A DNA stretch of 64,000 nucleotides from Alphaproteobacteria bacterium (lineage in GTDB: Bacteria; Pseudomonadota; Alphaproteobacteria; Rhodospirillales; Casp-alpha2), in contig JAJRRU010000010.1 in NCBI GenBank assembly GCA_024279135.1, positions 372,001 through 436,000 of the forward strand. Direction: 5' to 3'. Made by a program: the position numbers and the translations under genes. A model generated the notes under the pieces. The model worked only from the letters and a program-made list of their open reading frames with translations, was not told where the DNA came from and made no database searches. Shown here piece by piece: positions 53,524-64,000 of this stretch. How positions within the stretch are numbered: position 1 is the first letter of the stretch; every line of letters starts with the position of its first letter.

Positions 53524-54441
53524 ATGGCAAAAAAAATTGCAGTCTTGATGGGTGGTTGGTCAGCCGAGCGGGAAGTCTCGCTGGTCAGCGGTGCGGCGTG
53601 CGCCAAGGCTCTGGTGCGTGCCGGATATATGGTTACCCCGATCGATGTGCAACGCGATATGGGGGCTTTGCTGACACGCCTGCTGCCGCGACCGGATGTT
53701 GTGTTTAATGCCCTGCATGGCCGGTTTGGCGAGGATGGCTGCGTCCAGGGGTTGCTCGATATTCTGGATGTTTCCTATACCCATTCAGGCTTGCTGGCCT
53801 CCGCGCTGGCCATGAACAAACCCGTATCCAAGAAAATGTTTGCCGCCGCCGGTCTGCACGTTGCCGACGAGATTGTTGTTAGTCCACAGACCCTGATGGC
53901 GGGTGATCCCATGGCGCGCCCCTATGTGGTCAAACCGGTCAATGAAGGTTCCAGCGTTGGTGTTCATATTATTACCGAGGGTGATAATCACGAACCCTAT
54001 GATGATGTGGGATGGCCACTGGGTGACGAAGTCATGGTCGAGAAATTTATCCCCGGGCGTGAATTTACAGTCGCCGTCATGGGCAAGGGTGATGACGCAA
54101 AAGCCATGACGGTTACTGAGATTACCACTGATCACGGGTTCTATGATTATGATGCCAAATATGTGGCTGGCGGTTCTCGACATGAGGTACCAGCCGATCT
54201 GGATGAGGCGGTGTTTGAGGAAGCCTTGCGCAGTGCGCAAACCGCACACCGGGTACTGGGCTGTCGTGGTATATCGCGGGCGGATTTCCGCTATGACGGG
54301 GAGACCCTCTATATTCTGGAGATAAATACTCAGCCCGGCATGACACCGACCTCGCTGGTCCCCGAACAGGCAAAATTAATCGGCATGGATTTTGAGAGTC
54401 TGGTCGCCTGGATGGTCGAGAACGCGGAGTGTGATCCATGA
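53524..54441 (+). CDS. ddl: D-alanine:D-alanine ligase
   Basis: A 305-residue ATP-grasp enzyme. It has VLMGGWSAEREVSLVSGAAC, ALHGRFGEDGCVQGLLDI, YTHSGLLASALAMNKPVSK, VVKPVNEGSSVGVHII, GREFTVAVMG and the metal-binding LYILEINTQPGMTPTSLVPEQA. It makes the D-Ala-D-Ala dipeptide used by MurF. The start is 20 bp after murB with only a weak ribosome binding site; the stop overlaps ftsQ. Confidence 0.96.
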   Translation: MAKKIAVLMGGWSAEREVSLVSGAACAKALVRAGYMVTPIDVQRDMGALLTRLLPRPDVVFNALHGRFGEDGCVQGLLDILDVSYTHSGLLASALAMNKPVSKKMFAAAGLHVADEIVVSPQTLMAGDPMARPYVVKPVNEGSSVGVHIITEGDNHEPYDDVGWPLGDEVMVEKFIPGREFTVAVMGKGDDAKAMTVTEITTDHGFYDYDAKYVAGGSRHEVPADLDEAVFEEALRSAQTAHRVLGCRGISRADFRYDGETLYILEINTQPGMTPTSLVPEQAKLIGMDFESLVAWMVENAECDP

Positions 54442-55328
54442 GCCCCGCGAGTAACAAGAACATGAGTACTGCGACCAAAAAGAACAAATCTGCATCCGCA
54501 CAGCGCTCGCCACAGGGTAAACCGCGCAAACAGGCGGCACCGTTGTGGCGACGGGGATGGCTGCGCAGTGTCATGGTTATTTTGCTGCTGGCTGGTATGG
54601 CGGGCAGTGGCTGGTGGACGGTATCGTCTGGACTATTTGACACGGTCATGGAGACGACCAGAAAACATGGCCTCGCAATTTCCATTAAAATTGGCTTGCG
54701 GGTTGATGAAGTGCTCGTGGTCGGGCGGCAAAATGCCGAACGTCCCGAATTGCTGCGGGCGCTGAACATCACCCGCGGCGAGGCTATACTGGCATTTGAT
54801 GTGGAACAGGCTCGCCAACGGGTAGAGGCCCTGCCCTGGGTGCGTGGCGCTTCGGTAGAGCGTCTGCTGCCCGATACCATCCTGCTCACCGTGGAAGAAC
54901 GCGCCCCGCTTGCCCTGTGGCAGTACAATGGCCGGTTCTCACTGATCGATTATGAGGGCCATGTGATCTTGCGCAAAGGCCTTGGGCGATACAGTGACTA
55001 TATGGTTGTGGTCGGCAAGGATGCGCCCAGACACGCCGCAGACCTCATGGAAATGCTTGATTCCCAGCCAGAGCTCATGGCGCTGGTCCGGGCCGCCATC
55101 CGGGTTGGTGGCAGGCGCTGGAATTTGCGGCTGGCCGGGGGGATCGATGTCCAGTTGCCCGAGGATGATATGCCCTCGGCATGGTTGCGTCTGGCACAAT
55201 ACCAGCGTTCGCACAGCGTTCTCGATCGTGACGTGAGTATTGTGGATCTTAGGCTCCCTGACCGTTTGATTGTTCGCCGCACGCCGCAGGACAAAATTGT
55301 TATTTTAAATTTGGGTCAGGAAACATGA
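54438..55328 (+). CDS. ftsQ: Cell-division protein FtsQ
   Basis: A 296-residue bitopic protein. A basic, Lys-rich cytoplasmic tail (residues 1-36) precedes a membrane segment (SVMVILLLAGMAGSGWWTV). The periplasmic POTRA domain is KIGLRVDEVLVVGRQNAERPELLRAL and VEALPWVRGASVERLLPDTILLTVEERAPLALW. It recruits FtsB and FtsL. It overlaps ddl upstream and ftsA downstream by 4 bases each. Confidence 0.94.
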   Translation: MSPASNKNMSTATKKNKSASAQRSPQGKPRKQAAPLWRRGWLRSVMVILLLAGMAGSGWWTVSSGLFDTVMETTRKHGLAISIKIGLRVDEVLVVGRQNAERPELLRALNITRGEAILAFDVEQARQRVEALPWVRGASVERLLPDTILLTVEERAPLALWQYNGRFSLIDYEGHVILRKGLGRYSDYMVVVGKDAPRHAADLMEMLDSQPELMALVRAAIRVGGRRWNLRLAGGIDVQLPEDDMPSAWLRLAQYQRSHSVLDRDVSIVDLRLPDRLIVRRTPQDKIVILNLGQET

Positions 55329-56587
55329 CTACCTTTAAACCACAATCGCTTAATCGTAGCGGCCTTATAGCGGTCCTCGATATTGGCACCACAAAAATTT
55401 GCTGCCTGATTGCCAGGATGACGGATTTCGGTCCAAAAATTGTCGGCCTCGGTCATCAGGTCTCCGCCGGGGTGCGCAATGGCACCGTGGTCGATGTGCA
55501 GGCCCTGGAAGGTGCTATTCGCTCTACTGTCGAGGCGGCAGAGAAAATGGCCGGAGAAAACATTCGCAGTGTAACCATTAACGTCTCCAATGCGGCATTA
55601 CAGTCTCGCCTGATATCCTATGAGATATCCACCGCAGGCCACCGCATCGATCAGGCTGACCTGCGCCACCTGCTTGATCCCCATGGTTTAAAAATCAAGG
55701 AAGGCGAAGGCCGCGAACGCATCCATGTGGTTCCCGTTGGTTATAGTATCGATGGGGTTCGCGGGGTACGTGATCCCATCGGCATGTATGGTCAGCGGCT
55801 GGCCGTTAACATGCATGTTATATCGGCCTCTTCGGCACCGTTGCGTAATCTGGAAATGGTCGTCTCCAAATGTCACCTTGGGATTTCCGGTGTCGTATCG
55901 ACGCCGCTGGCATCTTCGCTGGCCTGTCTGGTGGGTGACGAGGCAAAGTTGGGCGTTACCATGATCGATATGGGTGGCGGGACCACATCGGTTGCCGTAT
56001 TTTTTGATGGTGAACTGGTCCATACCGACATGATTCCCATCGGCGGAACCCATGTGACCAATGATATTGCGCGCGGCATGTCCACACCACTGGCCCATGC
56101 AGAACGGGTAAAAACCCTGTTTGGCAATGCGGTGTCATCATCATCCGATGATCAGGCTCATATTGAGGTTCCCCTGATTGGTGAGGACGGAGTCGGCGAA
56201 GCGACCCATGTTCCACGCTCCATGCTGGTCGGTATTATTCGTCCCAGACTGGAAGAAACTTTTGAACTGATCCGCGAACGATTGAAACATGCCGGGTTTG
56301 AGCAGGCCTCCGGTCCGCGTCTGGTACTGACCGGCGGGGCTTCACAATTGCCCGGGGTCAGCGATGTGGCAAACCAGATCCTTGATCGCCAGGTACGTAT
56401 TGCCAAGCCCAATATTATAAGCGGCCTGGCCGAGGCGGCATCGGGTCCTGCATTTTCCACCAGCCTGGGACTGATCAATTTTACGATTCGCGAATCCACC
56501 CACATATCAACTGAAATTTTGTCGTCTGGCGCCGTGTCTTCGGGGCGATTTGGTCGCCTGGGGCAGTGGTTTCGAGAGATTTTTTGA
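55325..56587 (+). CDS. ftsA: Cell-division actin homologue FtsA
   Basis: A 420-residue actin-like ATPase. LIAVLDIGTTKICCLIARM is phosphate loop 1, VTMIDMGGGTTSVAVFFDG phosphate loop 2, and LVLTGGASQLPGVSDVA the adenosine motif. The extreme C-terminus (RLGQWFREIF) is the amphipathic membrane-anchor helix. It tethers FtsZ to the membrane. It overlaps ftsQ by 4 bases; 97 bp then separate it from ftsZ, with a probable promoter. Confidence 0.96.
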   Translation: MTTFKPQSLNRSGLIAVLDIGTTKICCLIARMTDFGPKIVGLGHQVSAGVRNGTVVDVQALEGAIRSTVEAAEKMAGENIRSVTINVSNAALQSRLISYEISTAGHRIDQADLRHLLDPHGLKIKEGEGRERIHVVPVGYSIDGVRGVRDPIGMYGQRLAVNMHVISASSAPLRNLEMVVSKCHLGISGVVSTPLASSLACLVGDEAKLGVTMIDMGGGTTSVAVFFDGELVHTDMIPIGGTHVTNDIARGMSTPLAHAERVKTLFGNAVSSSSDDQAHIEVPLIGEDGVGEATHVPRSMLVGIIRPRLEETFELIRERLKHAGFEQASGPRLVLTGGASQLPGVSDVANQILDRQVRIAKPNIISGLAEAASGPAFSTSLGLINFTIRESTHISTEILSSGAVSSGRFGRLGQWFREIF

Positions 56588-56623
56588 GAACAACCATTAA
56601 AAACACTGAAATGAATGAAAAAT

Positions 56624-56652
56624 TTACCTGATATCAACCATGTCTCTATAAA
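56624..56652 (+). promoter_or_regulatory. Probable promoter of ftsZ
   Basis: TTACCT (56624-56629) and TATAAA (56647-56652) are 17 bases apart in the only sizeable gap of the late dcw cluster. Transcription would start about 25 bases before the ftsZ ATG. This would give ftsZ its own supply in addition to readthrough. Confidence 0.45.
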
Positions 56653-56684
56653 CATTTTAAGATATTGCTTATCCGGAGGTCACA

Positions 56685-58625
56685 ATGAGCATCAATCTTA
56701 GTATCCCCGAAGAAACCATCGATCGGGAATTGAAACCAAAAATTACAGTCGTCGGCGTCGGTGGCGCTGGTGGTAATGCCGTCAATGATATGATTACGGA
56801 AAAATTGGCAGGTGTGGATTTCCTCGTCGTCAATACGGATGCCCAGTCCCTGAAAGGGTCAAGCTCCGAACGCCGTGTTCAGATGGGGGCTTCGATTACC
56901 AGCGGCTTAGGTGCCGGTGCCAGTCCCGAGATCGGACGTGCTGCGGCCGAAGAATCACTGACAGAAATCATGGAGCACCTGGAAGGTGCCAACATGGTGT
57001 TTATTGCCGCCGGAATGGGTGGCGGGACAGGAACCGGTGGGGCGCCCGTTATTGCACAGGCCGCCCGCGAAAAAGGTATCCTGACCGTTGGTGTTGTTAC
57101 CAAGCCATTTCATTTTGAAGGCACCCACCGCATGAGACTTGCCGAACAGGGCATCGAGGAACTGAGTCAGTTCGTCGATACGCTGATCGTCATTCCCAAC
57201 CAGAACTTATTTCGGGTAGCCAACGAGAAAACGACTTTTGCCGATGCTTTCCGCATGGCCGACGAAGTGCTTTATTCCGGCGTGCGCGGGGTAACCGACC
57301 TGATCTTGATGCCGGGTATGATTAATCTGGATTTTGCCGATATTCGCACGGTGATGCATGAAATGGGCAAGGCCATGATGGGAACGGGTGAGGCCGAGGG
57401 CGAACGCCGCGCACTCGATGCCGCAGAGGCGGCCATTGCCAACCCGTTGCTTGATGACAGTTCAATGAAGGGTGCCCGTGGTGTCTTGATCAATATCACC
57501 GGTGGCAGCGATATGACCCTGTTCGAAGTGGACGAAGCGGCAAACCGCATACGTTCCGAAGTTGACGAGGATGCCTATATTATCTTCGGTTCGGCATTTG
57601 AAGATAACCTGGAAGGTAAAATCCGGGTATCTGTTGTTGCCACGGGAATCGATTCTGGAAAAGCTATCACGCCGGTTCCACTACCGCAAAGACAAGACCG
57701 GACAGTCATGGCCTCGAGCCCTGTGGACAATACCCAGGTTGCCGGCGCACCGGAAATTTTACGTGTTGAGGATGTCGTCACCGATACAGTTGAACAGTTC
57801 ACTGAGGAAACGGTAGTAAAGGCAGGCCCGAAATCAGCTGCTGAAACGGCTTTGGAATCCGTCTTTGCCAATGCCGAGGATGCATTGGAAATGATTGAGG
57901 AAACGCAACAGAAACCGTTGCCATTTTCCGCCTCGCAAGGGTCTGATGATACTCAAGTTGAAACCAGTCAGGAAGATACTGCAGAGCTTGACGATGTTCC
58001 CGATGTGATCGAAAAACAAGTTGATATAATGACTGCCAGTGGAAGTCCATCATCGGCACCAATGGCTGAAATGCCCGTTGCCGTAACCGATAAACCGGAA
58101 GCCATGCCGGGTGCTCAGGCCTCAGACCCCTTTATTCCGCCTGTTCCCGCCGTGGCGAATGGCAAGGAAGAAATGCCGCCCAGCAAACCATTTGCGGAAT
58201 CGGAATTCATTAATGGTGCTAACGAACCGGCGGCTGTTACCTCTTCTGCCGCCGTGAAGAAACCAGTCATTAAGCGCGCAGGCAGCCTGTTTAAAACCAT
58301 CCTGGGGGCAAACAAGGCCAAGACAGTAAGCCAGCCAGTGGACTGGCAGGACAAGGCCAAGGTTGCACCGGCGGCAACGGCGGCAACGGCGGCACCGGTA
58401 GCACCGGCTGCAATGGCGGCACCGGCTGCAACGGCAGCAACGGCCCCGACCATGCCTGCTTCGCGCTTTGGTCCTTCCCCTGCGAGCGGTAACGTGATCA
58501 GTTCCACCAGCGGCATGGCCCAGGCCAACCTTGATGTGGTTGAACAGCCAGATAGATATTCCCTGAATGACCAGGAAGACGACCTGCTTGATATTCCGGC
58601 ATTCCTGCGCCGTCAGGCCAATTAA
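56685..58625 (+). CDS. ftsZ: Cell-division tubulin homologue FtsZ, long-linker form
   Basis: A 646-residue GTPase, much longer than the 380-residue E. coli form. Residues 15-330 are the tubulin-like core: [15 protein letters not shown], the tubulin signature [11 protein letters not shown] (112-122), and [12 protein letters not shown] linker of about 300 residues follows. It is acidic, then Ala/Pro/Thr-rich, with low-complexity runs at about 561-592. The C-terminal peptide [12 protein letters not shown] (FtsA-binding) is kept. Long linkers are usual in alphaproteobacteria. GGAGGT sits 4 bases before the ATG. A strong terminator follows. Confidence 0.96.
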   Translation: MSINLSIPEETIDRELKPKITVVGVGGAGGNAVNDMITEKLAGVDFLVVNTDAQSLKGSSSERRVQMGASITSGLGAGASPEIGRAAAEESLTEIMEHLEGANMVFIAAGMGGGTGTGGAPVIAQAAREKGILTVGVVTKPFHFEGTHRMRLAEQGIEELSQFVDTLIVIPNQNLFRVANEKTTFADAFRMADEVLYSGVRGVTDLILMPGMINLDFADIRTVMHEMGKAMMGTGEAEGERRALDAAEAAIANPLLDDSSMKGARGVLINITGGSDMTLFEVDEAANRIRSEVDEDAYIIFGSAFEDNLEGKIRVSVVATGIDSGKAITPVPLPQRQDRTVMASSPVDNTQVAGAPEILRVEDVVTDTVEQFTEETVVKAGPKSAAETALESVFANAEDALEMIEETQQKPLPFSASQGSDDTQVETSQEDTAELDDVPDVIEKQVDIMTASGSPSSAPMAEMPVAVTDKPEAMPGAQASDPFIPPVPAVANGKEEMPPSKPFAESEFINGANEPAAVTSSAAVKKPVIKRAGSLFKTILGANKAKTVSQPVDWQDKAKVAPAATAATAAPVAPAAMAAPAATAATAPTMPASRFGPSPASGNVISSTSGMAQANLDVVEQPDRYSLNDQEDDLLDIPAFLRRQAN

Positions 58626-58669
58626 TGCTGACGTCTTGATGACGCATTAAAGGCGATCGAAATACAACA

Positions 58670-58711
58670 AACAGGGCGAGGGCTGCAGTGAAGCTCACGC
58701 CCTGTTTTTTT
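58670..58711 (+). terminator. Terminator of the dcw cluster after ftsZ
   Basis: ACAGGGCG and CGCCCTGT (8 bp; 9 bp if an A-T pair from the T-run is counted) enclose an inner GCT/AGC stem, followed by seven T, 45 bases after the ftsZ stop. It ends the division cluster before lpxC. Confidence 0.85.
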
Positions 58712-58864
58712 GTTGTTTAAGAACACCTTATAAATCGTCGGTGACTGTAAATACCGTAACAAAACGTAACAAAGAGTGATTTGTATAGCGGCCTGACTTT
58801 TGTTAGAAGAAGGTAACAAAATAGGAGCTTGGCTTTGCCAGGTGTGGTCACGAGGATGGTTGCG

Positions 58865-59839
58865 ATGGATGGTGTGGAACACCTTTATTTGAATAGACGA
58901 CCTGTTAAGCAGCGCACGCTGAAAACAGAGATCGATTGTAAAGGGGTTGCTTTACATTCGGGTAACAAGGTCACCATGACACTGTGTCCCGCAGATGTGG
59001 ATACCGGTATTGTATTCCGCCGTACCGACATTGCCGGGCTTCGTGCTGAAATTCCTGCCAGGTGGGACAATGTTACCGATACCCGGTTGTGCAGTGTTAT
59101 CGGCAATGACGAGGGTATCAAGGTATCGACCATCGAGCATGTTATGGCAGCCCTGTCAGGGTGTGGCATTGATAATGCCTATGTTGATGTTAATGGCCCG
59201 GAAGTTCCTATTATGGATGGCAGTTCCGAACCATTTGTCTTCCTGATTGAATGTGCCGGTATTATTGAACAACAGGCCTCGCGCCAGGTGATCCGTGTCT
59301 TGAAGTCCGTCGTCGTAAGTGATGGCGAGAGCATGGCTTCGCTGTCTCCGGCTGAAAATTTTTCCGTCGATATGGCAATTGTCTATGACTGTGCCGTTGT
59401 GGGACGTCAGAGCGTCCAGTTGGATATCATTAACGGTGCGTTTATCAGTGAACTTGCCCGGGCCAGAACCTTCGGTTTCCTGCATGAGGTAGATGCCATG
59501 CGCGCGGCAGGTCTGGCCAGAGGTGGATCGCTTGATAATGCCGTGATTATCTCCGGTGACGGGATCATGAACGAAGATGGTTTGCGGTTTGAAAATGAAT
59601 TTGTCCGCCATAAAGCCCTGGACGCCGTTGGCGATATGTATCTCGCCGGGGGACAGGTTATCGGGGCGTTCAGCGGTGTACGGTCGGGACATGCGCTCAA
59701 TAACAAACTGTTACATGCCCTGTTCGCAGATCCGTCTGCGTGGTGTTATGCCACAATCTCTGCTCACGACGAGAAAGCCTTTCAAACAGGCAAGGCCCAA
59801 CGTGACCATGAACAGCGTTCTGTCGCCGTAAACGGGTAA
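58865..59839 (+). CDS. lpxC: UDP-3-O-acyl-N-acetylglucosamine deacetylase LpxC
   Basis: A 324-residue zinc enzyme that commits to lipid A synthesis. Blocks: QRTLKTEIDCKGVALHSGNKVTM-type start (from QRTLK), STIEHVMAALSGCGIDNAYV with zinc-binding His, GPEVPIMDGSSEPFV, ARTFGFLHEVDAM, and EFVRHKALDAVGDMYLAG with the other zinc ligands. The start is uncertain: ATG 58865 has GAGG 9 bases upstream; TTG 58835 has AGGAG 7 bases upstream; ATG 58856 is also in frame. It lies after the ftsZ terminator and has its own transcript. Confidence 0.93.
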   Translation: MDGVEHLYLNRRPVKQRTLKTEIDCKGVALHSGNKVTMTLCPADVDTGIVFRRTDIAGLRAEIPARWDNVTDTRLCSVIGNDEGIKVSTIEHVMAALSGCGIDNAYVDVNGPEVPIMDGSSEPFVFLIECAGIIEQQASRQVIRVLKSVVVSDGESMASLSPAENFSVDMAIVYDCAVVGRQSVQLDIINGAFISELARARTFGFLHEVDAMRAAGLARGGSLDNAVIISGDGIMNEDGLRFENEFVRHKALDAVGDMYLAGGQVIGAFSGVRSGHALNNKLLHALFADPSAWCYATISAHDEKAFQTGKAQRDHEQRSVAVNG

Positions 59840-59951
59840 ATCTTAGACCTCAAACAGCCATTTCCCGCATACCGTTTCCGATTGAACGGCCATAAGTTCG
59901 TTTTTCTGCCATAATTCGGATTTAAGGCTGTTCGTATCGCCCTGTCGGCGT

Positions 59952-59963
59952 GCTATATATAGC
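59952..59963. other. Perfect 12-bp AT-centred palindrome upstream of bamD
   Basis: GCTATATATAGC is a perfect palindrome, 72 bases before the bamD ATG, immediately followed by three 10-bp direct repeats. It could contain the bamD -10 box or a regulator site. Confidence 0.4.
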
Positions 59964-59966
59964 GCA

Positions 59967-59996
59967 CGGATATTGTCGGATATTACCGGATAATAC
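59967..59996 (+). repeat. Three 10-bp direct repeats upstream of bamD
   Basis: CGGATATTGT, CGGATATTAC and CGGATAATAC lie head to tail, so the unit is exactly one helical turn. They fall in the 195-bp gap between lpxC and bamD, 38-68 bases before the bamD start. A protein that reads one helix face could bind here; no known regulator is recognised. Confidence 0.55.
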
Positions 59997-60034
59997 GCCC
60001 TTTGGTATTTGTGAAGTGACGGTTTTGAATTGAG

Positions 60035-60931
60035 ATGAGAATAACAACCCTTGCTGAGACCTTTAATGTGGTTATGAACTCTGGCCTGACAAAGCTCATG
60101 AGGGCAGGCTCCTGCCTGCGCGTTTCCCGATTTATGGTCGGGGTGTTTTGTCTCATGTTGCTGGCAGCCTGTTCGGGCGATGAAGAACTGGTGTATTTGG
60201 AAGAAGGTGTCGACGTGCTTTATAATGAAGCACAGGATCTGATGGACGACAAAAAATACAATGCCGCCGCCAGAAAATTTGACGAAGTTGAACGTCAACA
60301 CCCCTATTCAAAATGGGCCACCAAGGCACAGTTGATGTCTGGATATGCCTATTATCAGGCTAACAGATATGACGATTCTGTTATTGCCCTGGACCGCTTT
60401 ATCCAGTTACACCCGTCCCACAAGGATGTCGCCTACGCCTATTACCTGAAGGCATTGTGTTATTATGAGCAGATCTCGACCGTTGATCGGGACCAGCAAA
60501 TGACGGTAAACGCAACCAAGACGCTCAATGAGCTGGTGACCCGCTTTCCGGACAGTAAATATGCCCGTGATGCCAAAGTGAAGATGGATCTGACATTCGA
60601 CCACCTGGCTGGCAAGGAAATGGCTATTGGCCGATATTATCAGGGCCAGAAACAGCATCTGGCTGCCCTGAACCGGTTTAAACTGGTTGTCGAGAGGTAT
60701 CAGACGACAACCCATGTTCCCGAAGCCCTGCTCAGGATGACCGAGTCGTATCTGGCCATCGGACTGGTCAACGAGGCGCAAAAAAGCGCATCGGTGCTCG
60801 GCCATAATTTCCCGGGCAGTGAATGGTATGTCGATGCCTATCAGATCGTCGAAGGCCGCGTTATCCGTGCAGAAGAAATCGATGATCCGTGGTATAAATC
60901 ATGGTATCAATCGTTGGAAAATATCTGGTAA
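60035..60931 (+). CDS. bamD: Outer-membrane assembly lipoprotein BamD (ComL/YfiO)
   Basis: A 298-residue lipoprotein with lipobox LAAC after the hydrophobic FMVGVFCLMLL. The mature part has five TPR-like helical pairs, starting LYNEAQDLMDDKKYNAAARKFDEVERQHPYSKWATKAQL, as in BamD. It is an essential part of the complex that inserts beta-barrel proteins. The first ATG gives a long, basic N-terminus of about 33 residues; a later ATG (60098 or 60134) would give a more usual signal. Confidence 0.94.
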   Translation: MRITTLAETFNVVMNSGLTKLMRAGSCLRVSRFMVGVFCLMLLAACSGDEELVYLEEGVDVLYNEAQDLMDDKKYNAAARKFDEVERQHPYSKWATKAQLMSGYAYYQANRYDDSVIALDRFIQLHPSHKDVAYAYYLKALCYYEQISTVDRDQQMTVNATKTLNELVTRFPDSKYARDAKVKMDLTFDHLAGKEMAIGRYYQGQKQHLAALNRFKLVVERYQTTTHVPEALLRMTESYLAIGLVNEAQKSASVLGHNFPGSEWYVDAYQIVEGRVIRAEEIDDPWYKSWYQSLENIW

Positions 60932-60954
60932 GAACCATACGGTAAAATAATACC

Positions 60955-64000
<3,046 letters not shown>

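Overview
The window looks like chromosomal DNA from a free-living, probably marine, alphaproteobacterium of Rhodospirillales-like type. Three things suggest this: a complete division and cell-wall (dcw) cluster followed by lpxC, bamD, recN and ligA; an FtsZ with the alphaproteobacterial [10 protein letters not shown]-type C-terminus; and many ABC systems for amino acids, peptides and betaines. I cannot name the species. I see no tRNA or rRNA gene, insertion sequence, prophage or CRISPR array.

Region 1 (1-8.5 kb): a histidine-utilisation locus. hutH-hutU run rightward. hutC, an N-formylglutamate amidohydrolase gene, a GNAT acetyltransferase, a lytic transglycosylase and a polyamine-type ABC ATPase with its binding protein run leftward. 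The hutC/hutH gap holds back-to-back promoters over a perfect GTCTAGAC-centred palindrome. Region 2 (8.5-17.7 kb): a small DUF1127 protein, a LysR regulator and a divergent peptide-type ABC operon (Tat-exported binding protein, two permeases, a fused double ATPase), then a universal stress protein and an MmgE/PrpD protein.

Region 3 (17.7-31.4 kb): a DeoR-type regulator divergent from a long co-directional cluster. It encodes a glycine-betaine-type ABC importer with a fused double permease, two choline-kinase-like proteins, a dimethylglycine-dehydrogenase-like flavoprotein between them, an aldehyde dehydrogenase, an iron-type alcohol dehydrogenase, a HAD protein and a class-I glutamine amidotransferase. 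This reads as an uptake and breakdown route for a methylated amino-alcohol or betaine. I do not recognise it as a described pathway, and it is the best candidate here for an undescribed system.

Region 4 (31.4-39.8 kb): housekeeping genes, namely bioB, a cold-shock gene with two terminators, a YaiI-type protein, a TolC-type outer-membrane protein, a DUF3750 lipoprotein, an orphan family-3 binding protein, a DjlA-type co-chaperone, an AmpD-type amidase, the RNase P RNA gene and a lone receiver-domain regulator.

Region 5 (39.6-64 kb): mraZ-rsmH-ftsL-ftsI-murE-murF-mraY-murD-ftsW-murG-murC-murB-ddl-ftsQ-ftsA-ftsZ, then lpxC, bamD, recN and ligA (cut by the window end). Many joints overlap by 4 bases, so translation is probably coupled along the cluster. 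Upstream of mraZ lie four exact and one degenerate 10-bp-phased repeats matching the MraZ TGGGN operator. ftsZ has its own likely promoter and a strong terminator.
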